Made by a program: the position numbers and the translations under genes
Assembly: GCA_013396525.1 (NCBI GenBank)
Contig: VWYX01000012.1
Coordinates: 2,233,470 to 2,297,469, forward strand
Origin: Chaetorhynchus papuensis
Taxonomy: Eukaryota > Chordata > Aves > Passeriformes > Rhipiduridae
Direction: 5' to 3'
Length of the DNA stretch: 64,000 bases
In this document: positions 37,142 to 49,600 of the stretch, one piece after another
Numbering within the stretch: the stretch's first letter is position 1
How the letters are laid out: each line of letters starts with the position of its first letter
The notes under the pieces: model-generated
What the model saw: the letters and a program-made list of their open reading frames with translations, nothing else
Databases searched by the model: none
Told to the model about the DNA's origin: nothing

Positions 37142-40100
37142 TTAGTAGTGGAAATATGTTATCGCTGGGTAAAATCTCTTTTTTTTTTTCTTTTTCTGGA
37201 ATGAGGGGATTGTTAAGGCCTCATCCAGAAAAGAAGGAAGAACTTTCTCCAAAAGGAAAAACTTTAAAACTTTGCACCGTTTTGCCTCTGAAAAGATGGG
37301 ATTTCAGCCTCCTTTGTGTAACTAGCAGTGTTCTGCTTAGTACACTTTGGGGGGTTTTTAAGCCTTTCACCGAAAAATGAGCTTTTCTAAAGCATGGCCA
37401 CCTCTGAGTCACTGTGACACAATCCTCCTGATGGCTGCTGTAGCTTCTAGGGTGGGAATCAACATGATAGCTGATGATCAGTTACTGAATTGTGTACTAT
37501 CCAAACAATCTTTTAGTGAAAGTAAAATAATTTTCAAGAAAAAATCAACTAAATATACTCTGTGGGCTATTGGGGCACTAAGTGAATTTTGTTTGTGAAG
37601 TTTGCCATTTCTCATGCTCTCAGAAAGGGAAAAGCACTCGGTTTGTAGCAGCTGAACACAAAGACTTGGGTGGTTCATGTGTGCCACACTCAGACCTGGG
37701 ACACTGCAGATGCTTTGCTGATAGTGAAATTTTGCTGCTATGGTTTCCAAATCTGCAGTGGTCCCCAGCTTGTGAGCTGCATTAACCAGAAGCCACATTT
37801 AAGAACATTTATGACTTTGTACCTGAATTTGTCCCGCTGCTTTTTCAGCTGACCTCGGAGAAAGAAACTCCATTTGGCCTCTGTGTCAGCTGTGATTCTG
37901 AGGCCCCTCTGGGCAGGCAAGAGGCTGGGCTCGCCTCTACCAACCTTCTCTGCCCAATGGAAAGGGGAATAAATTCAGTGAAGAATAAGGGGTTAATCCT
38001 TAGCAGTCAGTGGATGATGGGAGACTGTTAGAAAACTGTCTCGTAGCTCCTGGGCTTTTCATCAGTTCTTGATGGCATGTTATTTTCTTAATGGAATGCT
38101 ATTTTCATAATAGATTTAAACAGTTCTGAGATTTATAAGATGTTCCTGGAGTACAGAAATCTCCAAAGATAGTCTAGAAATAAAAACATGTATATTTAAA
38201 TAGATAAAAATACATACAGGAGATAAATATTTGGCTCAGTTCTTGATTTTGTTGTCGTGTGTACCATTTTCACTGCCCTTAATCTGAAATACTTCCTAGA
38301 GCTTTTATTTATTACAAGGAAAAAATAAAACAGGTTTTGTCTGCAGTAAAGCAGAACACAGAATGCCTTTTAGCATTGTATGTCTTGTATTACTTAACTT
38401 GTATCATTCATCACAACTGTTCTGAAATAGCTATTTACCATGTCATACTAAATACATCTAATTTTCAACTTGATCTAGAGTGGCTCACTAAAACGAAAAT
38501 TCACTATTTGGAAAGAAAAAAAAAAAAAAATGAAAATTCTGAACAATTTATCGTTGAAAATTGAGGCTACACTAAACAGACTGTCCAAATATACTTTCAT
38601 TTTTGGTGCAAATCAAAACCAGCATAGTTGTCATCGACATTATTTCATCTAACAAAGTGCACATATTTTGGTGTACTTAGTGGTAGTATTTAGTTTAAAA
38701 TTGCACTTTGTTTATTGCCTCTTTTTTTTTTAACGGGCAGAGGGGATCCAGAAGTAGAGATGTACTTTTTCACTAATATTAAAATCAGAAATAAATACAG
38801 CAGTTAAATAACCATTTTAATATTTTGCCTGAAAATCTGTGCTGCACCAAAGCTGAATTGTTGCATTTTCTCACTTCAAAAATAGTCTTTGCATAAAATA
38901 ATGAACAGCATTTGAATCTCTGGATCACAAGCTTATTTCCAATTGCTGCTCCTGAAAAGGAGTCCAAGCTTTTAAGAGACTTTTTTATTTTTTTTTAAGT
39001 GAACTGATTGGTACATGGTGTGCTGCTTCTTTTAAATTAAAAAAAAGGAAAAAAAGGAAAGAAAGAAAAAGGTCTGTTTCCAACAGTGTCTGCACTATTG
39101 TAATGTTTTGATTTAGTTGTGCCGGGCGATTTAGGGGCACAATGCAAATGTGAGGTGCTTTGTTTCCCTTGAATTTCCCAGTGATTCCTGGGCTCTTTGT
39201 GGTGTGAGTGGCAGTTCTAATGGCCTCGTACACTGTAATCATGTCAGGATAGTTAGAAAATGCAGGAAACAAGCCCATAACTTAACTTAGATAAATGTAT
39301 GAATCAACTTGAAATTTACAGAGAGTTTTAGCATAAGTTTTGCTGAGCCATTAAAAATTCATGTTGAGCTGTCCCTCCATGCCTCCTATTGACTTGGCTG
39401 TGCTAACACAAAAAGGAATGGTCAATTTTTTTAAACCCCCTAAACAAAAACCTATTTTTCATTTCTCGTCTCCTCAGCTTTTTCTTCTCTTATCCTCTCT
39501 CTGCTTTTTTTCCCCCTTGTCTCTCTTTCCCCTCCAGGACGTGCAGTGTTTCAGTGTCCTTGGCCTGCCCACAGTTACACCCGGGCTCTCATTACCCTGC
39601 TGTAGCCATGCCCAGGTAAACAGCTGCCTCACAGGAGCACAGTCAATGTTCTACTGGGTGAATAGTGAGTCAGAAGTGTATTACACACCTGTGCCTCGGG
39701 GCACCTGGGCTCTCTGTACGTCAGCAGCAAATACATGAGCAGTTTATTGCTTTAGATTGACTACTCTGGTAAGTCCAGATCAGCTGAGACTGAATTCCTG
39801 TGAAACTTGATCAGCCCTTTAGCAGGCCATTATAAATAATAAATATTTTCTGAATAAACACCTTTCTCAGCAAGTTAGACAGAGCTCCTGTGTTTCTGAA
39901 ATAATTAAACCAAAACTAGGTGAGAAAAACAGTTGAAGTCACTTGTTAGTGGTTGTTCTGCTCTGGAGTGTAAGTGGGTCAGAATGAGCAGTATTAGTTA
40001 AATCCTTTGAAACAAAAGAAATTGTTAAATCAGTTATGATTTAGGTCAATTACTCAAAATAAACCATTCACAGAGTGCCCTTGGGACAGGCAAGTCAAAG

Positions 40101-42805
40101 AGTATCTGAAGAGTATTCTGAACTCAGACTGCATCTCGCCATTATTCTCTAAGCAAAGCTACCACACCTTACCTTTCCAGGAATACATTACATAAAGTGT
40201 TCACTACCTAACAGGGAAGGTGTTCTGCACTGAATTGAATCAGTGTTTCATCTATTTAAGATTAGCATGAAAAAAATGTGAAACAGATTTTCTAGGAGTG
40301 TTTCACAGCTTAATTGACTGTGTTTTAAGCCAGGTATGGTGACACTATTGTCTAAATTTCAATAATGGTTTGAGCATGATGCTCTGGAACTGGTTTTTGC
40401 CAGACTGCTTTGAGTTCATAGAAATCTCCAAAGCACAGGTGAGGAGGAGAGAAGAATCTCTATTTCATTGTATTTAGGTAGATATATTTCGTTTCAGATG
40501 CTTGAGATTTGTCCTCAAGTAATGGAGAAATAAGGAAAACAAAAATTAAAACTACTCTAATAAATATGAACATGACATTGAACAACAATTCCAGTAAAAA
40601 TGTTGTCATTTTATCTATAGCGTTTTAAGGACCTACTAAAATTAGTAGAGTTCAATAAATTTTTAATAGTCTGGTATTTTAAAAATCAAGCTATTCACCA
40701 AATTATTCTGATGTCTGATTCTTGTAACAAGGTTTTCCTTATGAAAGATCAAAGTAAAGACCTTGGGACATTTCTACTTTTATTTTCTTGTGTTAGCCAG
40801 ATGGAGTTACTGTAGTGCAGACATTGTGCCTCACGTTCTGCACATGCAGACAACTGAGGAATATTTCCAGGCATGATCAGCAGTGGAACACTGTCTTACC
40901 ATTTCCTTTGATTTTGGTATTTGTAGGGAAATTGCACAAAACTCTACAAAATAATGGTTATTGAGGGAACAATTTCAAAAACTCTTGTCTGTGTGAGAAG
41001 ATGCTTTAAGAAACTAATGTCCTGGAAATACTCAGAAGTTTTATCTCAGTCACAGTAAAACTTTCTTTTACCTACAGTAACAAGGAATTAAATGTTCTTT
41101 CAGAAACAATAGAAATCGGGCCACACAGCTTTAAGTTTAGCAGTCATAAAAACAAAAAGCTGTTTGTTTGTCTGAACTGACAGACAATATAGAATTCATA
41201 TGGAATAACAGGCTTTTGTGCTGAATAGCAGCCTGAGGACTCCAAGAGAGTTATTGGCAGGTTTTGCTCAATGCTGTAGTGCATTTATCTGTTTCTGTGT
41301 TTATAATTGTGATATATTGATATCTGAATTTGATGAGAGAGTATTAAAATGGGATCAAAGAGCCAGGCATTGTTAATCTAAATGATCGTATGTCTCCTGA
41401 AACTTCAAGAAACTGTTTGTGGCACCAGTGTTAATATGCTTTACAGTTAACGTGCTTTCCAGTTTAATAAATATTACAGGACCAAAGAATTGAAGTAAAA
41501 AATTCAGATATAAAGGAGTCAGCTTAGCCACTATATGTTCAGAGAGATGAGAAACAGGAATGTGTGTTGAATATTTCTTTCTCTTTAATCTGAAGTTATA
41601 AAACGAACCTTGACAGTTTGAAGTGCCAAATGTCTCTGCTTTTGTTTTGACTTTTCTGTATGTGTTGTTTTGTGACTTTTTTTCCTCTCTGAAATGTTAA
41701 AAATAAATGAAAAGGAAGAAAAAAGTAAGCATGTTTACAGTTCTTAGTCCTCACAGAATGCAGAGTACCTGTGGGTGGCTTAAAGCAGCTGTTTCTCATG
41801 GTTACCTAACTTTCTTCTTTAGCATACAGAAAGAAAAAAAAGCCCAAAAAACCAAAAACCACAACAAGGCTAAATGTCAAATCTAAATGAAGCCAAGAAA
41901 CCTTTTCTCTAGGTCACCAGCTCCTCTGGCCAAGTACATTTATTCTCTCTTAGGGCCATAATCTGTTTCAAAAAAGCATTGATTTAGCCAATACTTATGC
42001 CAGTGCTGTGACCTCGTCTCCTGCAGGTGCAAACAAGTACCACAATGAAAGGCTTGGCTGCCTCCTGCATGTTTTATCATCTTCTGCTGCAGTTTGTTCC
42101 TTTGGTGGCAGAGATGGCACAAGGAATCACTGCTGAAACGTTTTGGTGGTTTAAGCAAAGCTTCTGGCCTGGGCACATCCTGCTGGGTGGGCTTGGGAGA
42201 GGGAACCTGGACTGAGGGGGGACAGGGCAAGGAAAAGGTCTTCAACTGTCCCAGCTAAATTCACTCAAACTGTTCCTTCACCTCCTTAGCCATGTATAGA
42301 AAAGCAAGATGTTCTGTTCCAATTTTTCCTTGTTAGCAAATCTGAGTATTTTTCTGTGTGGGAAGATTTAATTTCCAGCAAAAAGTTTTGTCATGAGGAT
42401 TTCTCAGGACTAGCACAGACCTGGGCATAGTATGGCATGAGAGAAAGATATACGTACTAACACTAACTGAAAATAATTAGTACCCCAGTGGTTACTGTTT
42501 GTAACTGGGTGTTTGTGCTCACTGTATTTCTTCCTTTCTACAATATCTTTCATTTTGCAGTTTATGCATGCTAACGATGCATATATTAACGTTTGTGTGC
42601 CACAGGAAGGGTGTCCTAATTAAGCACATTGTAAGAAACTCTCTGGTCCAGTGAACAAGAAGAGATTTAGACAGTTCAAGAGCTCCAAGTGCTGAGTTGG
42701 ATAAACTGGTCATCTTGAGGGGTTGTGAAGAAGCTCCTTCAGTCACATTGTGGGGTGCACAGGAGCAGCCAATCCCCAGAGTGTGCTCAGACACTAACAG
42801 CTGTG
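37142..42805 (+). other. Non-coding DNA 5' of the TENM2 coding start (probable intron)
   Basis: AT-rich sequence with short open frames only and no recognised domain or repeat family. Homopurine and A-rich tracts occur at about 38513-38530, 39040-39070 and 41830-41865. Confidence 0.55.
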
Positions 42806-42867
42806 CAGGAATGTCAGGGTTGGGTTGGACCTCTGGACACACCTGGTCCACCTTCAGAGCAGGGCCT
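42806..42867 (-). mobile_element. Possible short CR1 remnant
   Basis: GGGTTGGGTTGGACCTCTGG, a diverged CATCTGGTCCA-like CACCTGGTCCACC, and TCAGAGCAGGGCC follow in the order seen in the reverse complement of a CR1 3' end (GGTTGGA.GGACCTCTGGAG, ATCTGGTCCAA, AGAGCAGGG). The match is short and the terminal TCATAGAATCACAGAA motif is missing, so this is tentative. Confidence 0.45.
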
Positions 42868-43397
42868 TGGATTATGTTAACCTTGCTGCTGCTTGTGAGC
42901 ATATTGTTAAAGGATAATGCACAGCTTTGTAATGCATTAACACTGAATAGGAATCATCTCCTCTATGGAACTCTCTTGCATGCTTCAGTCTTAATTGCAA
43001 GCCCTCCTGAAGGAAGAATGGCAATAATTAAAGCTGGTTTGAGTCTGCTTTCCTTCTGTTGCATAACAGAAACAAGTATCATTCTGTCAGTTCTGTGTTG
43101 TTACCAGAGTTCATTCAGAAATCAAAAGATGACAGTGTTTTTGTTTTATCATTATTTTTAAAACTCTTTGATGATACAATAATTTAGATAGAATGCAATT
43201 ATCTTACTGCATTCAATTTTTTTCTCCCCACTGATTCAGGTCAATTATTTCAATTTCTAGAGGATGCATCATGTAGGTCTTCCCTTTCTTCACAGTCTGT
43301 GCCACATTGTTCTTCAAGGACGAGTCAGGGAAAGTAAAATAAAACAAAATGTAGCGGCAGCATTACTTACTGTTTTGTTATCCTTTCATGGTTTTAG

Positions 43398-43452
43398 GTG
43401 ACCCCAAACAGAAGAGTGGCTTTTCTGGAACCGCTGTTCCTGGCTCAGAATA
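43398..43452 (+). other. TENM2: 5'UTR part of the TENM2 first coding exon, after a splice acceptor
   Basis: A pyrimidine-rich run (about 43375-43395) ends in TTTTAG at 43392-43397, so the exon most likely begins at 43398 with GTGACCCC. A second AG at 43410-43411 (AAACAG) is a possible alternative acceptor 14 bases further in. Neither choice alters the protein, since the first ATG in the exon is the teneurin start at 43453. That the start codon sits behind an acceptor implies at least one non-coding 5' exon upstream, which I could not locate in the window. Confidence 0.7.
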
Positions 43453-43678
43453 ATGGATATAAAGGACAGACGGCACCGCTCTCTGACCCGGGGCCGCTGT
43501 GGGAAGGAGTGTCGCTACACGAGCTCCTCGCTGGACAGCGAGGACTGCAGAGTGCCCACCCAGAAATCCTACAGCTCCAGCGAGACTCTGAAGGCGTATG
43601 ATCACGACACCAGGATGCACTACGGAAACCGAGTGTCTGACCTGGTGCACAGGGAGTCAGATGAGTTTCCAAGACAAG
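43453..43678 (+). CDS. TENM2: Teneurin-2, first coding exon (N-terminal cytoplasmic segment, partial gene)
   Basis: Teneurins are type II transmembrane cell-adhesion proteins that bind latrophilins and guide neuronal wiring and synapse formation; this exon encodes the start of the intracellular domain. Seen: an ATG with A at -3 and G at +4, then 75 codons plus one base, ending CAAG|GTATGT at a consensus donor, so the intron is phase 1. The peptide starts MDIKDRRHRSLTRGR, has a basic stretch (residues 6-21), a Tyr-Thr-Ser-Ser-Ser motif at 22-26, the SYSSSETLKAYD block at 39-50, and ends ESDEFPRQ. The SYSSSETLKA block is shared by several vertebrate teneurins. HRSLTRGRCGKECR and DTRMHYGNRV point to TENM2, because TENM3 and TENM4 start MDVKER and differ here, and TENM1 is quite different. 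Remembered mammalian and chicken TENM2 has Val at residue 3 and Thr at 62, here Ile and Ser. No stop or frameshift is present. The rest of the protein (about 2,700 residues) lies beyond the window. Confidence 0.96.
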
Positions 43679-43684
43679 GTATGT
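43679..43684 (+). other. TENM2: Splice donor of the TENM2 first coding exon
   Basis: CAAG|GTATGT is a near-consensus U2-type donor directly after codon 75 plus one base. The split codon begins with G, consistent with the Gly that follows DEFPRQ in known teneurin-2. Translation past it stays open only as far as 43725, and the peptide there (MFKVRTGFFYGN) is not teneurin-like, supporting a splice at this point. Confidence 0.9.
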
Positions 43685-46600
43685 TTAAAGTCAGAACTGG
43701 TTTCTTTTATGGCAATCCTCGGTAGACAGGCTCTGTTCCTTGTTAAAGCATCTCAGTGTTATAAGGAGTTTTAATAAAAGAACTGTAGGAGAATGGATAT
43801 TATCTTACCATTATTTCACTGCTTTGTGCTAAATTATAAAGTTCTTTCTTTTCTCAGAGTTCTGGTACTTTTGAAATTCACAATTTGTAAATGAGACAAA
43901 CCGAGATTCACTGATCAAAACATCTGATAGACACAAATGCCATGACCCTTAACCAGAGTGTATCTTTTGCACAGATCTTGGGGTTAGCCAATGTGCTAAC
44001 GTGGTATCCTGTTTCCTAGGTTATTTTTGGGAATGATAATGGCATTTTCATCTAATTGTGACTCTCTTTAACACAGTATCTGTACTGAAAAGACAACTAA
44101 AACACTGTTATGGTAAAACCCCCCTATAGCCAACATACATTCATAATGCATCATGTGCCTTGGAATTCCTTTCCTGTTCTTAAATGCTGTGGAATTGAAC
44201 TGTGGGAATGGGAGTGCTGGTTCCTTTTACTTCATTTTGTCACTGCTTACCCATATTGCTTACCCTTGACCTCATAAAAACTGAAAGGAGGAAACCCATC
44301 TGATTTCTTTTGTAACTGGCTGTAATACGTTATCGCAGCATTGAGGCCTAGAACTAATATTTGAAATAACCTCCCTGTGTGAACTTGTAAGCAAGGGGAA
44401 TCAATCTCTTTTTTTATAAAATGGTCCTTGCTAGGTCCAATGGATTAATTATTTAAAAATGTAAGTGTTTTTAGTTGAAAAACCTGTAAATGTGCACTAT
44501 ACACACATAGGTTTATTCTCAGTCAGGTATGTGCTTGTCTCAATAAATTGTCAGCATCTGTGCTGAAACCATTAATGAACATTGCTTCATAGGAACTGTG
44601 TTTAATCATCTGCTTTACTTGTCCAAATAGCCAGATTAAATTGGCATTCAATCAACAATTAGATATGGCATTTGATTTAAAAACCTTGGTTTAGTGTCAG
44701 TTGAAGAATGGGATATGGTTCATACCAGGTAAGATATAGGCAGGCTTGAGGGATAAATGTTTAGGTTTTGTGCCCCTCTCAGTGGAAGGTAAATCATCTG
44801 GTACATGATTAAAATGCAGAAACTCTGCTGGTTTGTATATGTGTATGTTAACAGCGTGTGATAGGTCTGTGCTACACATCTCTAATGTTGTGACTCAGGG
44901 AATGGGAAGTTGCCACATTTGTGGAAATCACTCAGTGGGAGGTCATTCCTTATACCTGATATCATGTCACACATCTTGTTTAAAACATTCTGACTGCAGT
45001 CAGTGTCTGTCTTCACCTTTAAATCAAACTATCTCATAATTGGTGTCGATAATTAACCCCTTGTCTAGTCCCTTGTTTCTCTGACATTTGTGTGCAGTCA
45101 TGTGGGAGTGTTTGCATTGTGCTCGGTCTGTCAAACACCCCGTTCTGTTTTCTGGGGTATTCTGTGTTCTTGGAGGATCTTTCTTTGCTTAGAGGTGTTT
45201 ACCTAAGATAAAGCATCAAAGTGCACCTCGAATGTCTGAGCTGCTGGAGCCATTTTCACTGCAGTTTGTTCTACTTTACTGTACAGGAGTCATCTAAATA
45301 TTACTTTTCCCTATCAGGATGATTGATGCTTCAGCTCAAGTGCCTCATTTTAGTTTGCAGGTCATTATTCAGCATTTCATAATGGTCTTTTTCTCTTGAT
45401 TACTGATTTGACAACTGTTCATCCTCCCCCTGCTCTTAATGTGTTCTTATCTGCCCTCTTTATGAAGGGGAATGCAAATTGTTGGTAACTGAATTGAAAC
45501 ACTCAGATTTTTTTTTTCATTGTTATTTTTTCCCCTACTACTCTGGAGTTCTGTGTCTAAATAAATAGTGTTTATTTTAGAGAGCCAAAGTATTTTTTTT
45601 GTTAGATAATGAGCAGCAACTCCTTATTTTCCTGTTTTTAAGTTAAGTTTAGAAAGCAATTTTTCTAGGAAATAAGTTGGTATGATGATTCTTTGCATTT
45701 GAAAGCTGGATATCTTTCTGATTGAACAGTTTTACTGACATGAAATTTGAGATAAAGTGACAAGTAGATCTAGATTAAGATTTGGTAGCTGTTCTCACTT
45801 TCTACGTTAACATTAGATGGATAAAAATGTGATGCATATAGTAGGAAGTTCTGTTCGTTACATCTCATGCATACAGTTTCCAGCTGCAGACATCTAGGAT
45901 TTGTACATTTAAATTTATTCTAACTTTGAGTGGGTGTTAGGATGGGATTAAATTCTGTAGGAAATAAACATGCTTAAATAAATAGTCTTTAGAGGACTTT
46001 TGTTCTTCTATTATAAAAAAGCTTGACTTTTTTAAAGGAATTGCCGATATTTTCCTCAGTATTTTGTCTCTTCTATTAGAAAAGCTGAATACTTTTGACT
46101 TACTGCAAAGTATTTGGTTTTACCATGGCACTGCAACTGCTCACACAGCTGTTTTGAGCTGCTCCTGGTGGCACATTTCTGGGTTTGGAAATCACAAAAT
46201 TGCACTCCTCCTGATTTCGTTTATCATGCTTTGTCAGTAAAATACTGATAACAAAAGCTATATTCAGAGCTCAGAAGTCTGAAACTGTTCTTGCTGGGTT
46301 GTTTTCATATTTTCCTGAGAAGGATGAAGGTTGTTCAGACGTAAAACAAGGTTTTAACTGCTCACAGTGACTGACAGGCTGCTACTTAGAGGCCACAGCC
46401 ACTTTTACAGGTGCTTGGGCTGACCAGACTTTCTCTCACTGCTCATATTCCCAATAACACCAAGATGAGATCTTTGATCATCTTGTCATCAAACCTGACT
46501 CATCCTCAACTCTTCGGTTAAAATTAATGTATCCCTTCCAAATTCAACTGAGTTTTGGAAATTATAGTTTTAATACCTCTTTCCAGAAGCTGTGACCTTT

Positions 46601-49600
46601 TGAAAATGAAATGTTTTGATACATAGATTTGGATTAAAGACATTAAATAAAATTTTTTCTTGCATTCTGTCTGGAGTGAGAGCACATTCTTAGTTTTCCT
46701 TTGTCGTGCAAGGTTTTTGAGTGGCACTCTGCAATCTGTTGATTTTTGTTGTATCTGTATCAAAGGAAATTGGAGGTAGAGGCAGGTGGCAGAAGCTTAA
46801 GGAGGAAGCCCTTAACATGGAATCAGGTGTAGGGTAGCTTGTGTGGGAAAAGGCCTCAAGGCAACTTTCCTGTTAGAGCCAGGACACAGATGTAACCTGC
46901 ACTTCCCTTGAATCAAGGCTTACTTTGGTTTGAATGGCGACCTAAGAGAAAGTCCATCCCAGTGTAAAATATTTATTAGGCTGAGACAACTGCCTTCCAA
47001 TTCTCCTGTCTAGAAAGCACAGTCTTATTGAGAAATAAAAAATAGAAATTGTGTACCTTATTTGATAAAGATGCTGAATAAAACCTCCCTCCCTTGCCCT
47101 CTCCCTCCCCATGTTATAAAAGATGATAAGGTTCTTATTGTTAAGTGATTTAAAAACATGAAAGCACTTTTCATCTGTGCTCTCATCTGTGTTGAAGTTG
47201 TTAATAATGGAGCAATGCAGCAGCATTACTAGACTAGTAAATAAATAAAAGTACAAACCTTTACAGCAGCCTTCTGTAAATATGCTTTTAGGAAAGGAAA
47301 AGGTAAGAAAGTTGAACCCAAACCTAGCATTCCTCCTCTGATTTATACTCTAATATCAGTCTAGTGCCCTTTTGAGCTGTAATAGCAAGATGATCTGATA
47401 AACAGGAATTAAACCAAAACTTTGTGTATATTAGATCTGAGTCACAGTAAAAACCAGAAGGAAGTCTCTTTAGAAGTGGATTTTCAGGGAAACATTGTGG
47501 GATTGACTTTCAATCTTTGGGGTACTTCTATTTAAATATGCATAAATTGTTTTCTCTTGGTATTTTGTGGAATTTGTTGTTTTTTTGGGGTGGGTTTGTA
47601 ATGTTTGTGAGTTTGTGTTGTTTTGATTTTTTTCTTTCCTTTTGAGCACAAAGCTCTCCGGTTTGCAAATGGGAGTTTAAAACAGTTGTGATAATCTCTT
47701 CCTTCTCACTTCCCTTTCATTCCCCTTCCATCCTGTTTTTTTTTTGTCATTTTAGCACTTTATATCTTCATCCATTGTGACTTTGCTGGGTGTGGCTGGG
47801 TGCTCAGACCACCTGGACTGACCATTGTGTGTCTGACACAGACTTGCTGAGCAAAGGTTCATCTTCATCTCTTCTCACCTGCTGGACCAGAGTTAGGAAG
47901 CCGTGATGCTGACAGAGGTTTCCAGTAATAATTAATACCAACAGTGCTGGCAAACACAGCACTAGTCTAATATTAATATGTATTTGTAAAATAAACAACA
48001 GCGTGACATAGTATGTGAATTCTCTGTACACACAGTTTCTCTTAGGGTATAACTTTTTATTCTTGGTAGTTTCTCCCAACTGATCATTATTAAAAGTCAG
48101 CATTTGTTTACAGTTTAAATTAGAGACTCAGAATGCAGGGATTTCTGATGCAAATATATCAGTATATATAGACTTATGCTCCATTTTTTCCCTTTTTTGC
48201 TCCTTTATTTACCTTTCAGAAAGAAATTCTATTCTTACTGCCTCTCTACTGGACTCCTCATTAGTTAATGATTAAGTTAAATTAGGTTCTATTTTTTTTA
48301 ACTATTTGCAAAGTTACATGCACATTATGTAAACTACATATAAAAGGATAATTTCTAAAAGGTAGATGTTACCAACATGTAGTAAGCACACACTGAATAA
48401 AAGAAAATTTAAAAAAACCTCAGGTCTACTCTTAAGTAGGCTTAGTAACCATTTTCATGCAAATACCTTTTCAAAAGAACTTCAAAATTAATACAAATTA
48501 TGCTTTCTGTACTTTATAGTTTCGAATTTCTATCAAGCAAAAAGATCTTGTGCTTCAGCTAAAGTCCTGTTTGCTCATCTTGTAGTGCTGGGGCCTGACC
48601 GAGTGTTGAAAAAACCTTTTCTTTTTTCCCCCTCATCCCTTTACTCTGACGTGTAATAGAATTCTAAGACTTTGGATACTGAAAATATTAATTTTTGATC
48701 CTATAAAGCCTTCTCCCATTTTCTCATACACACGTGCACACACTTTTCTAAGAAGTTTGTAATATTTACGCACATCTGTGGATGCTCTTTCTCATATTAA
48801 AACCTACTGTAAAGGAAAATAATGTACTCCATGGAGATGACATAATAATTATATTTTTAAAAAAGATATTGAAAATGAAAATAATTATTGATTAATTCTA
48901 ATAATGAAAATCGCTAACATTGAGCAAATCATATAAATTTTTTCCACCGTCTATGTCTTCTTTTCTTAAAAAGGATCTACAGTTCAACTGATACTTTTTA
49001 GGATCTGGTTTTCATCAAGAAGTGTTTGGAAGGGAGGCTGATTAGTTGTGAGTGTTCTCAAACTGGAAGACATTTAGATGCTTTTCTAATACATCTATTA
49101 ATATTGAAATGTCAAATTTAAAAAGCTTTTACATTTGATCTGGATTTGAATTGGGCATCTCTGTCCCTGCATCCAAGGCATGTTCCAGAAAATGATTCTT
49201 TAGATGTAGTCCTGAACTTGCATTAGTGAATATCATTTTGTTTCTGTGAACTTGGGAACCCCCTCTAAAGCTTGTTTTTTGGGAAAGAGACATTAGGCCA
49301 TTTTCCTGCTCCTCTTTTCTTGTAATACAGGAAGAAAGAACTATTTAAATAAAACAGAGTTCAGCAAATATTTAACTGACAACAGCATTTATTTTGGATT
49401 ATATGTTGTTGAACTCTCCCATGCCACACGTTTTGAAGGTCTGCATCTTCAGAAAAAAATAAGGAAAGGATTAGATATTTGTATTTTAGTGGAGTGTGGG
49501 GAAGATGGGTTAAGCACCAGAGGGTATTCACTGCTCCAATGCACAAGTCAGTTTTCAGCTCAAATGCATTGGGGACAGGTTTTAGGTGTGTTTTTGTTTA

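Noticed and set aside
43378..43672. Open frames antisense to, and in other frames of, the teneurin exon
   Set aside because: Shadows of the real TENM2 frame; the + strand 43398-43601 frame needs a GTG start and has no family support.
43864..43960. Weak resemblance to a MIR core near TTTGTAAATGAGACAAACCGAG
   Set aside because: Too short and lacking the following core motifs.
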